DNA of 64,000 nucleotides, from NCBI RefSeq assembly GCF_003814705.1, contig NZ_RKRA01000001.1, forward strand, positions 3,230,776 to 3,294,775. The letters run 5' to 3'. Source of the DNA: Georgenia muralis (lineage in GTDB: Bacteria; Actinomycetota; Actinomycetes; Actinomycetales; Actinomycetaceae). Each line of letters opens with the position of its first letter. Position 1 is the stretch's first letter. Under the pieces are notes generated by a model. The model was not told the origin of the DNA, ran no database searches, and saw only the letters and a program-made list of their open reading frames with translations. Positions 15,600 through 22,818 of the stretch are shown piece by piece. Position numbers and translations under genes: made by a program.

Positions 15600-16082
15600 T
15601 CACGGTAGGCGCGGCCCGGCCGCGGGCGCTTCTCGATTCCTGACCGGTCTGGTGACCGCCTTGGCGACGCACGGCGCCATCCCGGTCGTCGCCAGGCCCG
15701 CCTGGCGCCGGTAGACGCTGGGCGGCACCCCGACCAGCTCGGTGAACCGGGTGCTGAACGTCCCCAGGGAGGAGCAGCCGACGGCGAAGCAGACCTCCGT
15801 GACGGTGCGGTCGCCGTGGCGCAGCAGGGCCATCGCGCGCTCGATGCGCCGTGTCATGAGGTAGGCGTAGGGAGACTCGCCGTAGGCCCTGCGGAACTGC
15901 CGGCTCAGGTGCCCGGCGGAGACGTTGGCGCCGCGGGCGAGGGCCTCGACGTCGAGGGGCTGCGCGTACTCGCGGTCGATCCGGTCGCGGACCCGGCGGA
16001 GCCCGGCGAGGTCGCGCAGCCGCGCAGCGTCGCGCTGCTGCGCCAGGTCGCGTGGCCGCGCGGCGTCAGCCCGGGTGCTCAC
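15600..16082 (-). CDS. AraC-family transcriptional regulator
   Basis: A 160-residue regulator made almost only of the AraC DNA-binding domain. The two helix-turn-helix units are visible: DVEALARGANVSAGHLSRQFRRAYGESPYAYLMTRRIERA and TVTEVCFAVGCSSLGTFSTRFTELVGVPPSVYRR. A short leader has repeated R-D-L-A motifs. No ligand domain is present. GTG at 16082 is preferred; an ATG at 16115 is in frame. It heads the operon with the VOC and UvrA-like genes, which it probably controls. Confidence 0.85.
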   Translation of the reverse strand: MSTRADAARPRDLAQQRDAARLRDLAGLRRVRDRIDREYAQPLDVEALARGANVSAGHLSRQFRRAYGESPYAYLMTRRIERAMALLRHGDRTVTEVCFAVGCSSLGTFSTRFTELVGVPPSVYRRQAGLATTGMAPCVAKAVTRPVRNREAPAAGPRLP

Positions 16083-16151
16083 CCGGACGATCGTGCCACG
16101 TCCGCCCGGCGCCATCCAGGGCCGGCGAGCTCCAGGGCCGGCGCGGGCAAG

Positions 16152-16883
16152 TCACGCCGCGGTGGCGGGGACCGCGATCCAGGTGGACCGCGCCCGACCG
16201 ACCACCCTTCCGTCCTCGCCGTACAAGGTCGTGGCGGTGAAGGACTTGCGCCCCTCGGTCGCGAGGAGCTGGCCCATGACGACGCAGCGTTCGCCGGGCC
16301 GGGTCGTGCCCGGGACCTCGGCGGTGATCCGCCCCAGCACCATGGGTCGGCCCTCGATCGGCGCCGCCCAGCCGCCGGGGCAGTCCAGGGCGGCCCACAC
16401 GAGCTCGGCCCGACCGGCCAGGTCCGGCGCGACGGTCCACACGCAGGCGGTCCGGCCGTGGTCGATGCGCCCGGGTCGCAGTCCCATGGCGTCCTCCCCG
16501 CGCGCCGTCCCGCACACGAAGCACTCCGGGAAAGGGTGGCGCCGCAGCCCCGCGTAGGTGCTCGAGGCCTCTGCGGCCTGCTCCGGACCGACCGGGGGGA
16601 CCGTGACGAGATCCGTGACCGTGGCCCGTGTCGCCTCGGCGACGAGGTCGTCGCCGTGGTGGAGGGTCACACCGTCGCGGAGGGTCACGCCGTCGTGGAG
16701 GCCGTCCCCCACCGGTTGGACCACCATGGGCGTCTCGAGCGGCGGCGGGAGCCGCAGCGTGACCGTGACGGCGCCGACGTCGGCACCGAGGCGGGCGGCG
16801 AGCACACCCGCGGTGTACCCGCCGTTGCCGGACGTCGTCGGGCCACGGAACCGGTGCGGCACGAGGAGTGTCACGCTGTGCAC
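16152..16883 (-). CDS. Hotdog-fold thioesterase-like protein
   Basis: A 243-residue protein. The C-terminal half has the pattern of a PaaI/hotdog protein: PFPECFVCGTAR..AMGLRPG, then ELVWAALDCPGGWAA and VVMGQLLATEGRKSFTATTLYGEDGRVVGRARSTWIAV. The N-terminal 90 residues hold no recognised domain. Acyl-CoA thioesterase activity is possible but the catalytic residues are not certain. The start is GTG at 16883, giving VHSVTLLVPHRFRGP. It is divergent from the PIN gene, with an 87-base gap for both promoters. Confidence 0.6.
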   Translation of the reverse strand: MHSVTLLVPHRFRGPTTSGNGGYTAGVLAARLGADVGAVTVTLRLPPPLETPMVVQPVGDGLHDGVTLRDGVTLHHGDDLVAEATRATVTDLVTVPPVGPEQAAEASSTYAGLRRHPFPECFVCGTARGEDAMGLRPGRIDHGRTACVWTVAPDLAGRAELVWAALDCPGGWAAPIEGRPMVLGRITAEVPGTTRPGERCVVMGQLLATEGRKSFTATTLYGEDGRVVGRARSTWIAVPATAA

Positions 16884-16970
16884 GCTAGCGCCGTCGGGCT
16901 GGCACCCGTGGCGCCACGCGGGTCGAGCCCGCCGGTGTCGTCCGAACGCGGGGTGTCTACGCTGCAGCGC

Positions 16971-17372
16971 ATGGCTCGCTACGCGATCGATGCCCCGACC
17001 CTGCTGCACCTGGTGGACGCGGGCCTGTCCGTGCACCCCGGCCACCAGCTCGTCGCGCCCAGGTCGATCCACTCGGCGGCGCTGGAGCTGCTGCTGCGCG
17101 AGGTCCGGCTCGGCGCACGCAGCGAGAAGGAGGCCCTGGAACGCCACGACCGGATGACGGAGCTGAAGATGCGCCTGCTCGGTGACCGGGTGTCGCGCAG
17201 AACGGCATGGCAGATCGCGCGTGAGCACGACTGGGACGGGCTCCGCGACGCCGAGTACCTCGCGATCGCCCGACTCCAGGCGGACGCCCTGGTCACCGTC
17301 GATGCGGATCTGGCAGCCAGGGCGGCGGGGATCACCAGGGTGGCCACGGTCCAGGGCCTGCTCGCCGCGTGA
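16971..17372 (+). CDS. PIN-domain (VapC-like) protein
   Basis: A 133-residue PIN-fold protein. The first acidic residue is in YAIDAPTLLHLVD, and the later pair lies in DAEYLAIARLQADALVTVDADLAARA, the usual VapC order of metal-binding acids. VapC proteins are ribonucleases neutralised by a small antitoxin. I find no VapB-like gene immediately upstream or downstream, so this is either an orphan or a solitary member. ATG at 16971 starts at the domain. Confidence 0.72.
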   Translation: MARYAIDAPTLLHLVDAGLSVHPGHQLVAPRSIHSAALELLLREVRLGARSEKEALERHDRMTELKMRLLGDRVSRRTAWQIAREHDWDGLRDAEYLAIARLQADALVTVDADLAARAAGITRVATVQGLLAA

Positions 17373-17468
17373 CCGGCACTTCACCGGCCCGCCGCCGGGT
17401 CGGGTACCTCGCGGACTCACCAGCCTCGCGGCACGACCGTCACCGGAGCCGGCGCCCGCGCGGACCGC

Positions 17469-17855
17469 TCAGGCGGGTGGCGCGATGACGTCCCAGAGGT
17501 TGCCGTACAGGTCGCGCAGGATGACCACCCGGCCGTGCGGCTCGTCCCGGGGCGCCTCCGTCGCCTCGGCCCCCGCCGCGAGGGCCGCGGCCAGCGTGGC
17601 GTCGAAGTCCTCGACGTGGAGGAAGAACCCGACGCCGCCACCGAGCTGGTCGCCGACCCGGGCGAGCTGCTCGGGCGTGCGGGCCAGGGCCAGCCTGAGC
17701 CCCGCACCACGTCCGGGCGCACCGACCACCACCCAGCGCTTGCCCCCGCCCTGCGCGGTGTCCTCCAGGAGGCTCAGCCCGAAGGCCCGCGTGTAGAACG
17801 CGATCGCCTCGTCGTAGTCGCGCACCAGCACGGTGACCATCGGCACGTGCGTCAT
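17469..17855 (-). CDS. VOC family protein
   Basis: A 128-residue VOC-fold protein: VPMVTVLVRDYDEAIAFYTRAFGLSLLED, a GVGFFLHVEDFDATLAAALAAGAE middle, and EPHGRVVILRDLYGNLWDVIAP at the end. These are the conserved blocks of the family, and resemble glyoxalase-like proteins of the YaeR type. ATG at 17855 overlaps the stop of the esterase gene (ATGA), so it is the last gene of the bioY-esterase-VOC operon. Confidence 0.85.
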   Translation of the reverse strand: MTHVPMVTVLVRDYDEAIAFYTRAFGLSLLEDTAQGGGKRWVVVGAPGRGAGLRLALARTPEQLARVGDQLGGGVGFFLHVEDFDATLAAALAAGAEATEAPRDEPHGRVVILRDLYGNLWDVIAPPA

Positions 17856-18628
17856 GAGGTCGGGTCCTTCCGATGCGCCAGCGGGAGCCAGGCGAGAACG
17901 TCCTGGATGCGGGCGTCCCAGTACGCCCAGTCGTGCCGGCCCGGACCCGCGGACCACGTCAGGGGCACGTCCGCGGCCCGCGCGGCGGCGACGAACGTCT
18001 CGTTGCCGGGGAGGAGCTCGTCCTCCGTCCCGCACACCGCCCACAGCCGTGGGACCGTGGCGGTGTCGACGTCGGCGAGCCGGGCGACGAGGTCGTGGCG
18101 GCTCCCGCCGACCGGGCCGGGCCCGAACACGGGCTCGAGGTCGGGTCGGGCGGACCGCAGGCCCGCGAGGTCGAGGACGCCCGAGAGGCTCGCGGCGGCG
18201 GCGAACCGCTCGGGGCGGTCCAGCGCCCAGCGGAACGCGCCGTAGCCGCCCATCGACAGCCCGGCGACGAAGGTGTCCTCGCGACGGTCGGAGACGCGGA
18301 AGAACCGCTGGACCAGCGCGGGGAGCTCGTCCTGGACGAACTCGCCGTACCGGGAGCCGTGGTGCTCGTCGACGTAGAAGCTGCGGCCCACCTGCGGCAT
18401 GACGACGGCGAGGCCGAGCTCGGTGGTGTAGCGCTCGATCGAGGTGCGCCGGACCCACGTGGTCGCGTCGTCGCTCATGCCGTGCAGGAGGTACAGGACC
18501 GGCGGCTCGGCAACGGGTGCCGCGCCGGTCAGGCCGATCTGGGCCGACGTCGGCTGGGGGAGGATGACCGACATGGACGTCCCCACCCCGAGGACGTCGG
18601 AGAAGAAGTCGCAGCGCAGGAGGGCCAC
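17852..18628 (-). CDS. Esterase of the EstA/S-formylglutathione hydrolase-like family
   Basis: A 258-residue alpha/beta hydrolase. LLHGMSDDATTW is the oxyanion-hole region, the nucleophile Ser is in GLSMGGYGAF, and the closing His lies in PGRHDWAYWDARI. The beginning VALLRCDFFSDVLGVGTSMSVILPQ matches the tributyrin esterase/mycolyl-like esterase family, which supports GTG at 18628. No signal peptide, so cytoplasmic. The true substrate is unknown. It lies 5 bases after bioY. Confidence 0.82.
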   Translation of the reverse strand: MALLRCDFFSDVLGVGTSMSVILPQPTSAQIGLTGAAPVAEPPVLYLLHGMSDDATTWVRRTSIERYTTELGLAVVMPQVGRSFYVDEHHGSRYGEFVQDELPALVQRFFRVSDRREDTFVAGLSMGGYGAFRWALDRPERFAAAASLSGVLDLAGLRSARPDLEPVFGPGPVGGSRHDLVARLADVDTATVPRLWAVCGTEDELLPGNETFVAAARAADVPLTWSAGPGRHDWAYWDARIQDVLAWLPLAHRKDPTS

Positions 18629-18633
18629 GGCCG

Positions 18634-19203
18634 TTACCGCCCGGAGGTCCCGAGCAGGCGCCAGGCCCCCGGCAGGAGCAGCGCCGCGGCGGCGGCCTTG
18701 ACGACGTCGCCCACGAGGAAGGGCAGGACGCCCAGCACGAGGGCGCGCTCGAGGGAGAGGTCGGCGAAACCCATGAGCCACGGCACGCCGGCGGCGTAGA
18801 CGAGGGCGGTCGCGGCGACGGCGGCGGCCACCATGCGGCCGGCGGAGCGGTCCGCCCCCCGGCGGGCGAGCGCCCCCGCGAGGAGCGCGGCGGGCAGGTA
18901 GCCCAGCGCGTAGCCGAAGGAGGCCGCGGCCCAGCCGGAGCCGCCCCCGGCGAGGACCGGGGCGCCGGCCAGGGCGGCGAGCAGGAAGAGCGACATCGAG
19001 GCACCGGCGCGCGCCGGTCCGAGCGCGGACCCCACGAGGAGCACCGCGAAGGTCCCCAGGGTCAGCGGGACGGGCGTGAAGGGCAGCGGGACGGCGATCT
19101 GGCCGACGACGGCGACCAGGGCCGCGCCGCCCACGACCAGGGCGACGTCGCGGGCCCGGGATCCGGGCAGGGCGTCGGCGAGGACGGCGGTGGTGGCGGA
19201 CAT
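18634..19203 (-). CDS. bioY: Biotin transporter BioY
   Basis: A 189-residue membrane protein, the substrate-binding S component of an ECF-type biotin importer. Six hydrophobic segments are visible; the family blocks are IAVPLPFTPVPLTLGTFAVLLVGSALGPARAG and WAAASFGYALGYLPAALLAGAL. No ATPase (BioM) or T component (BioN) is encoded beside it, so it must use a shared EcfAT module from elsewhere or act alone. ATG at 19203. It is the first gene of a three-gene operon with an esterase and a VOC protein. Confidence 0.9.
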   Translation of the reverse strand: MSATTAVLADALPGSRARDVALVVGGAALVAVVGQIAVPLPFTPVPLTLGTFAVLLVGSALGPARAGASMSLFLLAALAGAPVLAGGGSGWAAASFGYALGYLPAALLAGALARRGADRSAGRMVAAAVAATALVYAAGVPWLMGFADLSLERALVLGVLPFLVGDVVKAAAAALLLPGAWRLLGTSGR

Positions 19204-19358
19204 GCGTGGCTCCCGGGGGCTGGACGGCGTCGTGCGGGCCCTAGCATGCCCGAACCCGGCGGTCGCGCGCTCCCCCGGCCGGCGCCCTCCCGCCTTCCCG
19301 GCTCGTGGGCGCTCGCGCCGGGGTGGGAGCCACCTCACAGGAGCGGTGCCGCTGTCCT

Positions 19359-19384
19359 GGAACACAACGGGGTGCGGCGGCGTT
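19359..19384 (+). promoter_or_regulatory. SigR/SigH-type promoter upstream of rbpA
   Basis: GGAAC at 19359-19363 and GTT at 19382-19384 are separated by 18 bases, matching the GGAAT-N18/19-GTT consensus of the thiol-stress sigma factor SigR/SigH. In Streptomyces rbpA is a SigR target, so the element predicts disulphide-stress induction here. It sits 96 bases before the start codon. Confidence 0.6.
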
Positions 19385-19479
19385 GGACATGACAGACACA
19401 GCGGGCGGTGGGTCCTCAGACCCCCGCGACCCGGGCGGCAGGACGGTCCCCGGACGAGTGACGAGCGAGGGAGAAGCAC

Positions 19480-19830
19480 ATGGCGGAACGCTCACTGCGC
19501 GGCATGAAGATCGGTGCCAACAGCATGGAGTCCGAGGAGGGTGTCGACTTCGCCCCCAGGATGATGGCCAGGTACACCTGCCCCGACGGTCACAGCTTCC
19601 AGCTGCCCTTCGCGGCGGACGCCGAGGTGCCCCCGGTGTGGGAGTGCCGCTGCGGCAAGGAGGCGCTCCTGCTGGACGCCACGAAGCCGGAGCCCAAGAA
19701 GCCGGTGAAGCCGCCGCGCACCCACTGGGACATGCTTCTCGAGCGGCGCTCGATCGGCGAGCTCGAGGTCCTTCTCGAGGAGCGCCTGGAGCTGCTGCGC
19801 AGCGGCCAGGCACGTCGCCGCAGCGCCTGA
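19480..19830 (+). CDS. rbpA: RNA polymerase-binding protein RbpA
   Basis: A 116-residue actinobacterial transcription factor that binds the principal sigma factor and stabilises open complexes. The core matches the family: SMESEEGVDFAPRM, then the Cys-rich barrel YTCPDGHSFQLPFAADAEVPPVWECRCG, and the sigma-interacting helix KPPRTHWDMLLERRSIGELEVLLEERLELLR. ATG at 19480 follows GAGGGAGAAG. RbpA can raise basal rifampin tolerance in some species, which is notable next to arr 10 kb away. Confidence 0.95.
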   Translation: MAERSLRGMKIGANSMESEEGVDFAPRMMARYTCPDGHSFQLPFAADAEVPPVWECRCGKEALLLDATKPEPKKPVKPPRTHWDMLLERRSIGELEVLLEERLELLRSGQARRRSA

Positions 19831-19863
19831 TCGCAGCGCCGGGCATCGCCGCGGCGCACCACG

Positions 19864-19897
19864 GAGGGCCCGCCAGGTCATGACCTGGCGGGCCCTC
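19864..19897. terminator. Perfect 34-base palindrome between convergent genes
   Basis: GAGGGCCCGCCAGGTCA is followed immediately by its exact reverse complement. It lies between the convergent rbpA and ppm1 and would form a long hairpin in either transcript, so it is a probable bidirectional terminator although no T-run follows. Confidence 0.75.
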
Positions 19898-19935
19898 GCG
19901 CGTCCGGCGGCTCAGCCTCTCGCGCGTCCGGCCGC

Positions 19936-20697
19936 TCAGCGTGACCGGCGACCGAACGGGGCCACGACGGCGCGGCGCACCTGACCGGCCCGGTGGGCGA
20001 CTCCCCACGCGGTGGTCCGCCACAGCGCCTCGAGGACGATGGCCCGGCTCATCTTCGAGCTGCCCTCGGCCCGCTCGACGAAGCTGATCGGGACCTCGAC
20101 GATGCGCCCGCCGGCCCGCTGGAGCCGCCAGGTCATGTCCACCTGGAAGCAGTAGCCCTGCGACTGGATCTCCTGCAGCGGCAGCAGCCGCAGCGCCGAG
20201 GCACGGTAGACCCGGAACCCGCCGGTCGCGTCGCGCGCCTCGAGGCCCAGCGCGAGACGCACCCATAGGTTGCCCCCGCGCGAGAGGAGCTCGCGGTGCG
20301 CCGGCCAGTTGACCACCTCTCCCCCGGGCACCCACCGGGAGCCGAGGACCAGGTCCGGGGCGTCGTCGGCGTGGGCGCGGTCGAGCAGGCGGCGCAGCTC
20401 CTCCGGGCGGTGCGAGCCGTCGGCGTCCATCTCGACCACGTGGTCGTAGCCCCGATCGAGCGCCCAGCCGAAGCCCGCGACGTACGCGCGTCCCAGCCCC
20501 TCCTTGGCGGTGCGGTGCAGGACGTTCACGTGCGGGTCGTCCGCCGCGAGGGCGTCGGCGACCGTGCCCGTCCCGTCGGGGCTGGCGTCGTCGACCACCA
20601 GGACGTCGGCCTCGGGGACCGCGGCGCGGGTCCGGGTGACGGCCTTGGGCAGCGTGTCCCGCTCGTTGTAGGTGGGGACGATGACGAGGGTCCTCAC
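19936..20697 (-). CDS. ppm1: Polyprenol monophosphomannose synthase (glycosyltransferase family 2)
   Basis: A 253-residue GT2 enzyme that would transfer mannose from GDP-mannose to a polyprenyl phosphate, supplying lipoglycan and protein mannosylation. The family blocks are visible: VIVPTYNERDTLPKAV, VVDDASPDGTGTVAD, EMDADGSHRPEEL (the DXD-type motif) and DATGGFRVYR. GTG at 20697 overlaps the lnt stop. In mycobacteria Ppm1 is fused to the Lnt domain; here the two are separate, coupled genes. Confidence 0.9.
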   Translation of the reverse strand: MRTLVIVPTYNERDTLPKAVTRTRAAVPEADVLVVDDASPDGTGTVADALAADDPHVNVLHRTAKEGLGRAYVAGFGWALDRGYDHVVEMDADGSHRPEELRRLLDRAHADDAPDLVLGSRWVPGGEVVNWPAHRELLSRGGNLWVRLALGLEARDATGGFRVYRASALRLLPLQEIQSQGYCFQVDMTWRLQRAGGRIVEVPISFVERAEGSSKMSRAIVLEALWRTTAWGVAHRAGQVRRAVVAPFGRRSR

Positions 20698-22439
20698 CGG
20701 CTCGACCTCGTTCCCGGCCGGCGGCCGGCCGCGGCCCGCTCCGGGGGCCGGGCCGCTCCGCGGGCGACGCCGGCCCGGCCGGTCGGGGCGCCCGCGCCGC
20801 GGCCCCGCACGTTCGTCGGTGCGCCCCGCCCCGCCGCCGGGCGGCCGCGCCGGGACCCGCCGGTGCGCCGCCGTCGGCGAGCCTCACGGTGGTGCCGCGC
20901 GGTCGCGACGAGGCCGGCGAGGAGGGCGAGGGCCGCGACGACCTCCACCGTGGCCGCGGGCCAGCCACCCAGCCGGGCCGCGAGCGTCGTGGTCGTGCGC
21001 AGCGGGAGCGCCTCGGTCATCTGTGCCGCCGTGAACAGCTCGGTGGAGTCCATGACCACGCCGTTCGGGCTGATGATCCCGCTGACGCCCACGGTCGAGA
21101 CCTGGACGACGGCGCGCCCGTGCTCCACCGCCCGGAACCGCGACATCGCCAGCTGCTGGGTGGACTCCTGCGTGTACCCGAAGGAGGCGTTGTTCGTCGG
21201 GATGACGAGGACCTCCGCCCCGGCCGTGACGGCGTCGCGGATGAGGTCGTCGTAGGCGACCTCGAAGCAGATCCCGACACCGACGGGGACGGCGCGGCCG
21301 AGTCGGTCCACCGGGACCGGGACGAGCCCCGTGCCCGTCCCGGCCGCCATGTCGACGGTGATGAGGTCCACGGCCGTGGTGAACTTCCGGAAGAAGTCGC
21401 GGTAGGGCATGTACTCCCCGAACGGGACGGGGTGCTGCTTGGTGTACGTCACGTCCGTCGGGCCGCCCGGCTCCCACAGGACCATCTCGTTGTAGCGGAT
21501 CCGCAGGCCCTCCTGGTCGGGGTCGTCGACGTAGCGCTGGGTGCCGAGCAGGATCGGGGCGTCGACGGCGCGGGCCGCGGCGTCGACCGTCGAGGCGATG
21601 TCGGCGTCGGTGCGCGGGTCGATGTCGGACGCGCTCTCGGGCCAGAGCACCACGTCCAGGGTCCCGGGCGCGCCGGGCAGCGCCTCCGTGCCGGCCGCGT
21701 GGTTCGCCGCGACCTCACGCGCCTGTGACGTCGCCTCGGCGCCCACCGTGGGGACGTTGCCCTGGACCGCGCCCACCCGCAGGGTCCCCGCCTCGGCGCG
21801 CGACGGCAGCGGGACGAGCCACGGACCGGCGACCACCACGGCCGCGAGGACGATCGCCGCGCTGGCCGAGCCGACCCGCCACGTCCGCAGGTGCACGGCC
21901 GCCAGGGCCAGGAGGGCGCCGACGACGACCACGAGCAGGCTCACGACGGTGGTGCCGCCCAGGGATGCCGCCCGCACGAGCGGGGCGTCCGTCTGGGAGA
22001 AGGCCAGGACGCCCCACGGGAACCCGCCGAAGGGCCAGCTCGACCGCAGCTGCTCCACCGCCACCCACAGCACCGCGACGGTCAGGACGCGGGCCCACCC
22101 GTGCCGGGCCACCCAGGGGATCCGCCGCACGAGCACCCAGCTCGCGCCGAAGAGCCCGACGGCGCCCGCCTCGGCGACCGAGAGCGCCACCCACCCGATG
22201 GGCTCGCCCACCGCCTCGTTCGCCCACCACAGGTGCGGCAGGAAGAACCCGAGGCCGGCGACCGTGCCGACGACGAAGCCCCACGGCGCGGAGTCGCGGC
22301 GCAGGGCGAGCAGGAGCAGGGCGATCCCGACGTAGGCCATCGGCCACCACGACCGGTCCGGGAAGGCGGTGTCCAGGCTGAGGCCGCCGGCGGCGGCGAG
22401 GAGCAGGGTCCACCTGCGCCGGGGGAAGTCGTGGGCCAC
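20694..22439 (-). CDS. lnt: Apolipoprotein N-acyltransferase
   Basis: A 581-residue membrane enzyme that N-acylates the diacylglyceryl-cysteine of lipoproteins. Residues 10-210 contain about six to seven membrane helices; residues 220-480 form the nitrilase-like periplasmic domain. The catalytic triad is intact: E268 in WPESAS, K334 in YTKQHPVPFGEYMP and C391 in GICFEVAYDD. The last 70 residues are an Arg/Gly-rich basic tail. ATG at 22439. It is upstream of and overlaps ppm1, the known partner. Confidence 0.92.
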   Translation of the reverse strand: MAHDFPRRRWTLLLAAAGGLSLDTAFPDRSWWPMAYVGIALLLLALRRDSAPWGFVVGTVAGLGFFLPHLWWANEAVGEPIGWVALSVAEAGAVGLFGASWVLVRRIPWVARHGWARVLTVAVLWVAVEQLRSSWPFGGFPWGVLAFSQTDAPLVRAASLGGTTVVSLLVVVVGALLALAAVHLRTWRVGSASAAIVLAAVVVAGPWLVPLPSRAEAGTLRVGAVQGNVPTVGAEATSQAREVAANHAAGTEALPGAPGTLDVVLWPESASDIDPRTDADIASTVDAAARAVDAPILLGTQRYVDDPDQEGLRIRYNEMVLWEPGGPTDVTYTKQHPVPFGEYMPYRDFFRKFTTAVDLITVDMAAGTGTGLVPVPVDRLGRAVPVGVGICFEVAYDDLIRDAVTAGAEVLVIPTNNASFGYTQESTQQLAMSRFRAVEHGRAVVQVSTVGVSGIISPNGVVMDSTELFTAAQMTEALPLRTTTTLAARLGGWPAATVEVVAALALLAGLVATARHHREARRRRRTGGSRRGRPAAGRGAPTNVRGRGAGAPTGRAGVARGAARPPERAAAGRRPGTRSSR

Positions 22440-22521
22440 CGGCCCAGTCTAGGTGCGCCGCCGCACCGGCTCCGTCGCCGGGGCCCGAGGACCCCGGCGG
22501 CGCCGGCTGCGTCGCGGCGCC

Positions 22522-22596
22522 GGGCCCGCGTGCCCTTCGGACCGTCGGGCCCCGCTGATGGGCGGGGCCCGGCGTTTTCTACGGGGCACGCGGGCC
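22522..22596. repeat. Outer inverted repeat enclosing a terminator hairpin
   Basis: GGCCCGCGTGCCC at 22522-22534 is exactly complementary to GGGCACGCGGGCC at 22584-22596, with the strong hairpin at 22543-22575 inside. The two together can fold as a long cruciform. Confidence 0.65.
22543..22580 (+). terminator. Intrinsic terminator-like hairpin, plus-strand polarity
   Basis: CGTCGGGCCCCGC pairs with GCGGGGCCCGGCG around a short loop and is followed by TTTTCT on the plus strand. No annotated plus-strand gene lies just upstream; both neighbours read the other way. Confidence 0.6.
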
Positions 22597-22762
22597 TGGT
22601 CACTGCTTTCCTCACGAGCCGGTCCACGCACAGCGGAGCCCGTCGTGGTGTGCCTGCTCGGCGGAGGGACAGGGCATGAACCTAGCGCCTGGGCGCGCGC
22701 GGAGACAACCACGCGTCGGTGCAGGTCGGCGTCGACGGCGCAGGTCACGGCCGAAGAGACGG

Positions 22763-22784
22763 ACCGACACCTCGGCGTGTCGGT
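22763..22784. terminator. Hairpin just downstream of helY
   Basis: ACCGACAC and GTGTCGGT pair around CTCGGC, 35 bases past the helY stop. It is a plausible 3' end for the tatA-tatC-helY transcript, without a T-run. Confidence 0.4.
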
Positions 22785-22818
22785 GACCGAGCGTGTCGCG
22801 CGGTGGTGGTGGCCGACG

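Larger units (their letters stand above)
22440..22818. other. Intergenic stretch with nested hairpins, no gene
   Basis: About 380 bases between helY and lnt, both on the minus strand. It contains an outer inverted repeat (22522-22534 with 22584-22596), an inner terminator-like hairpin, and an 8-base-arm hairpin near helY. I find no convincing gene, tRNA or known ncRNA family. Confidence 0.5.
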
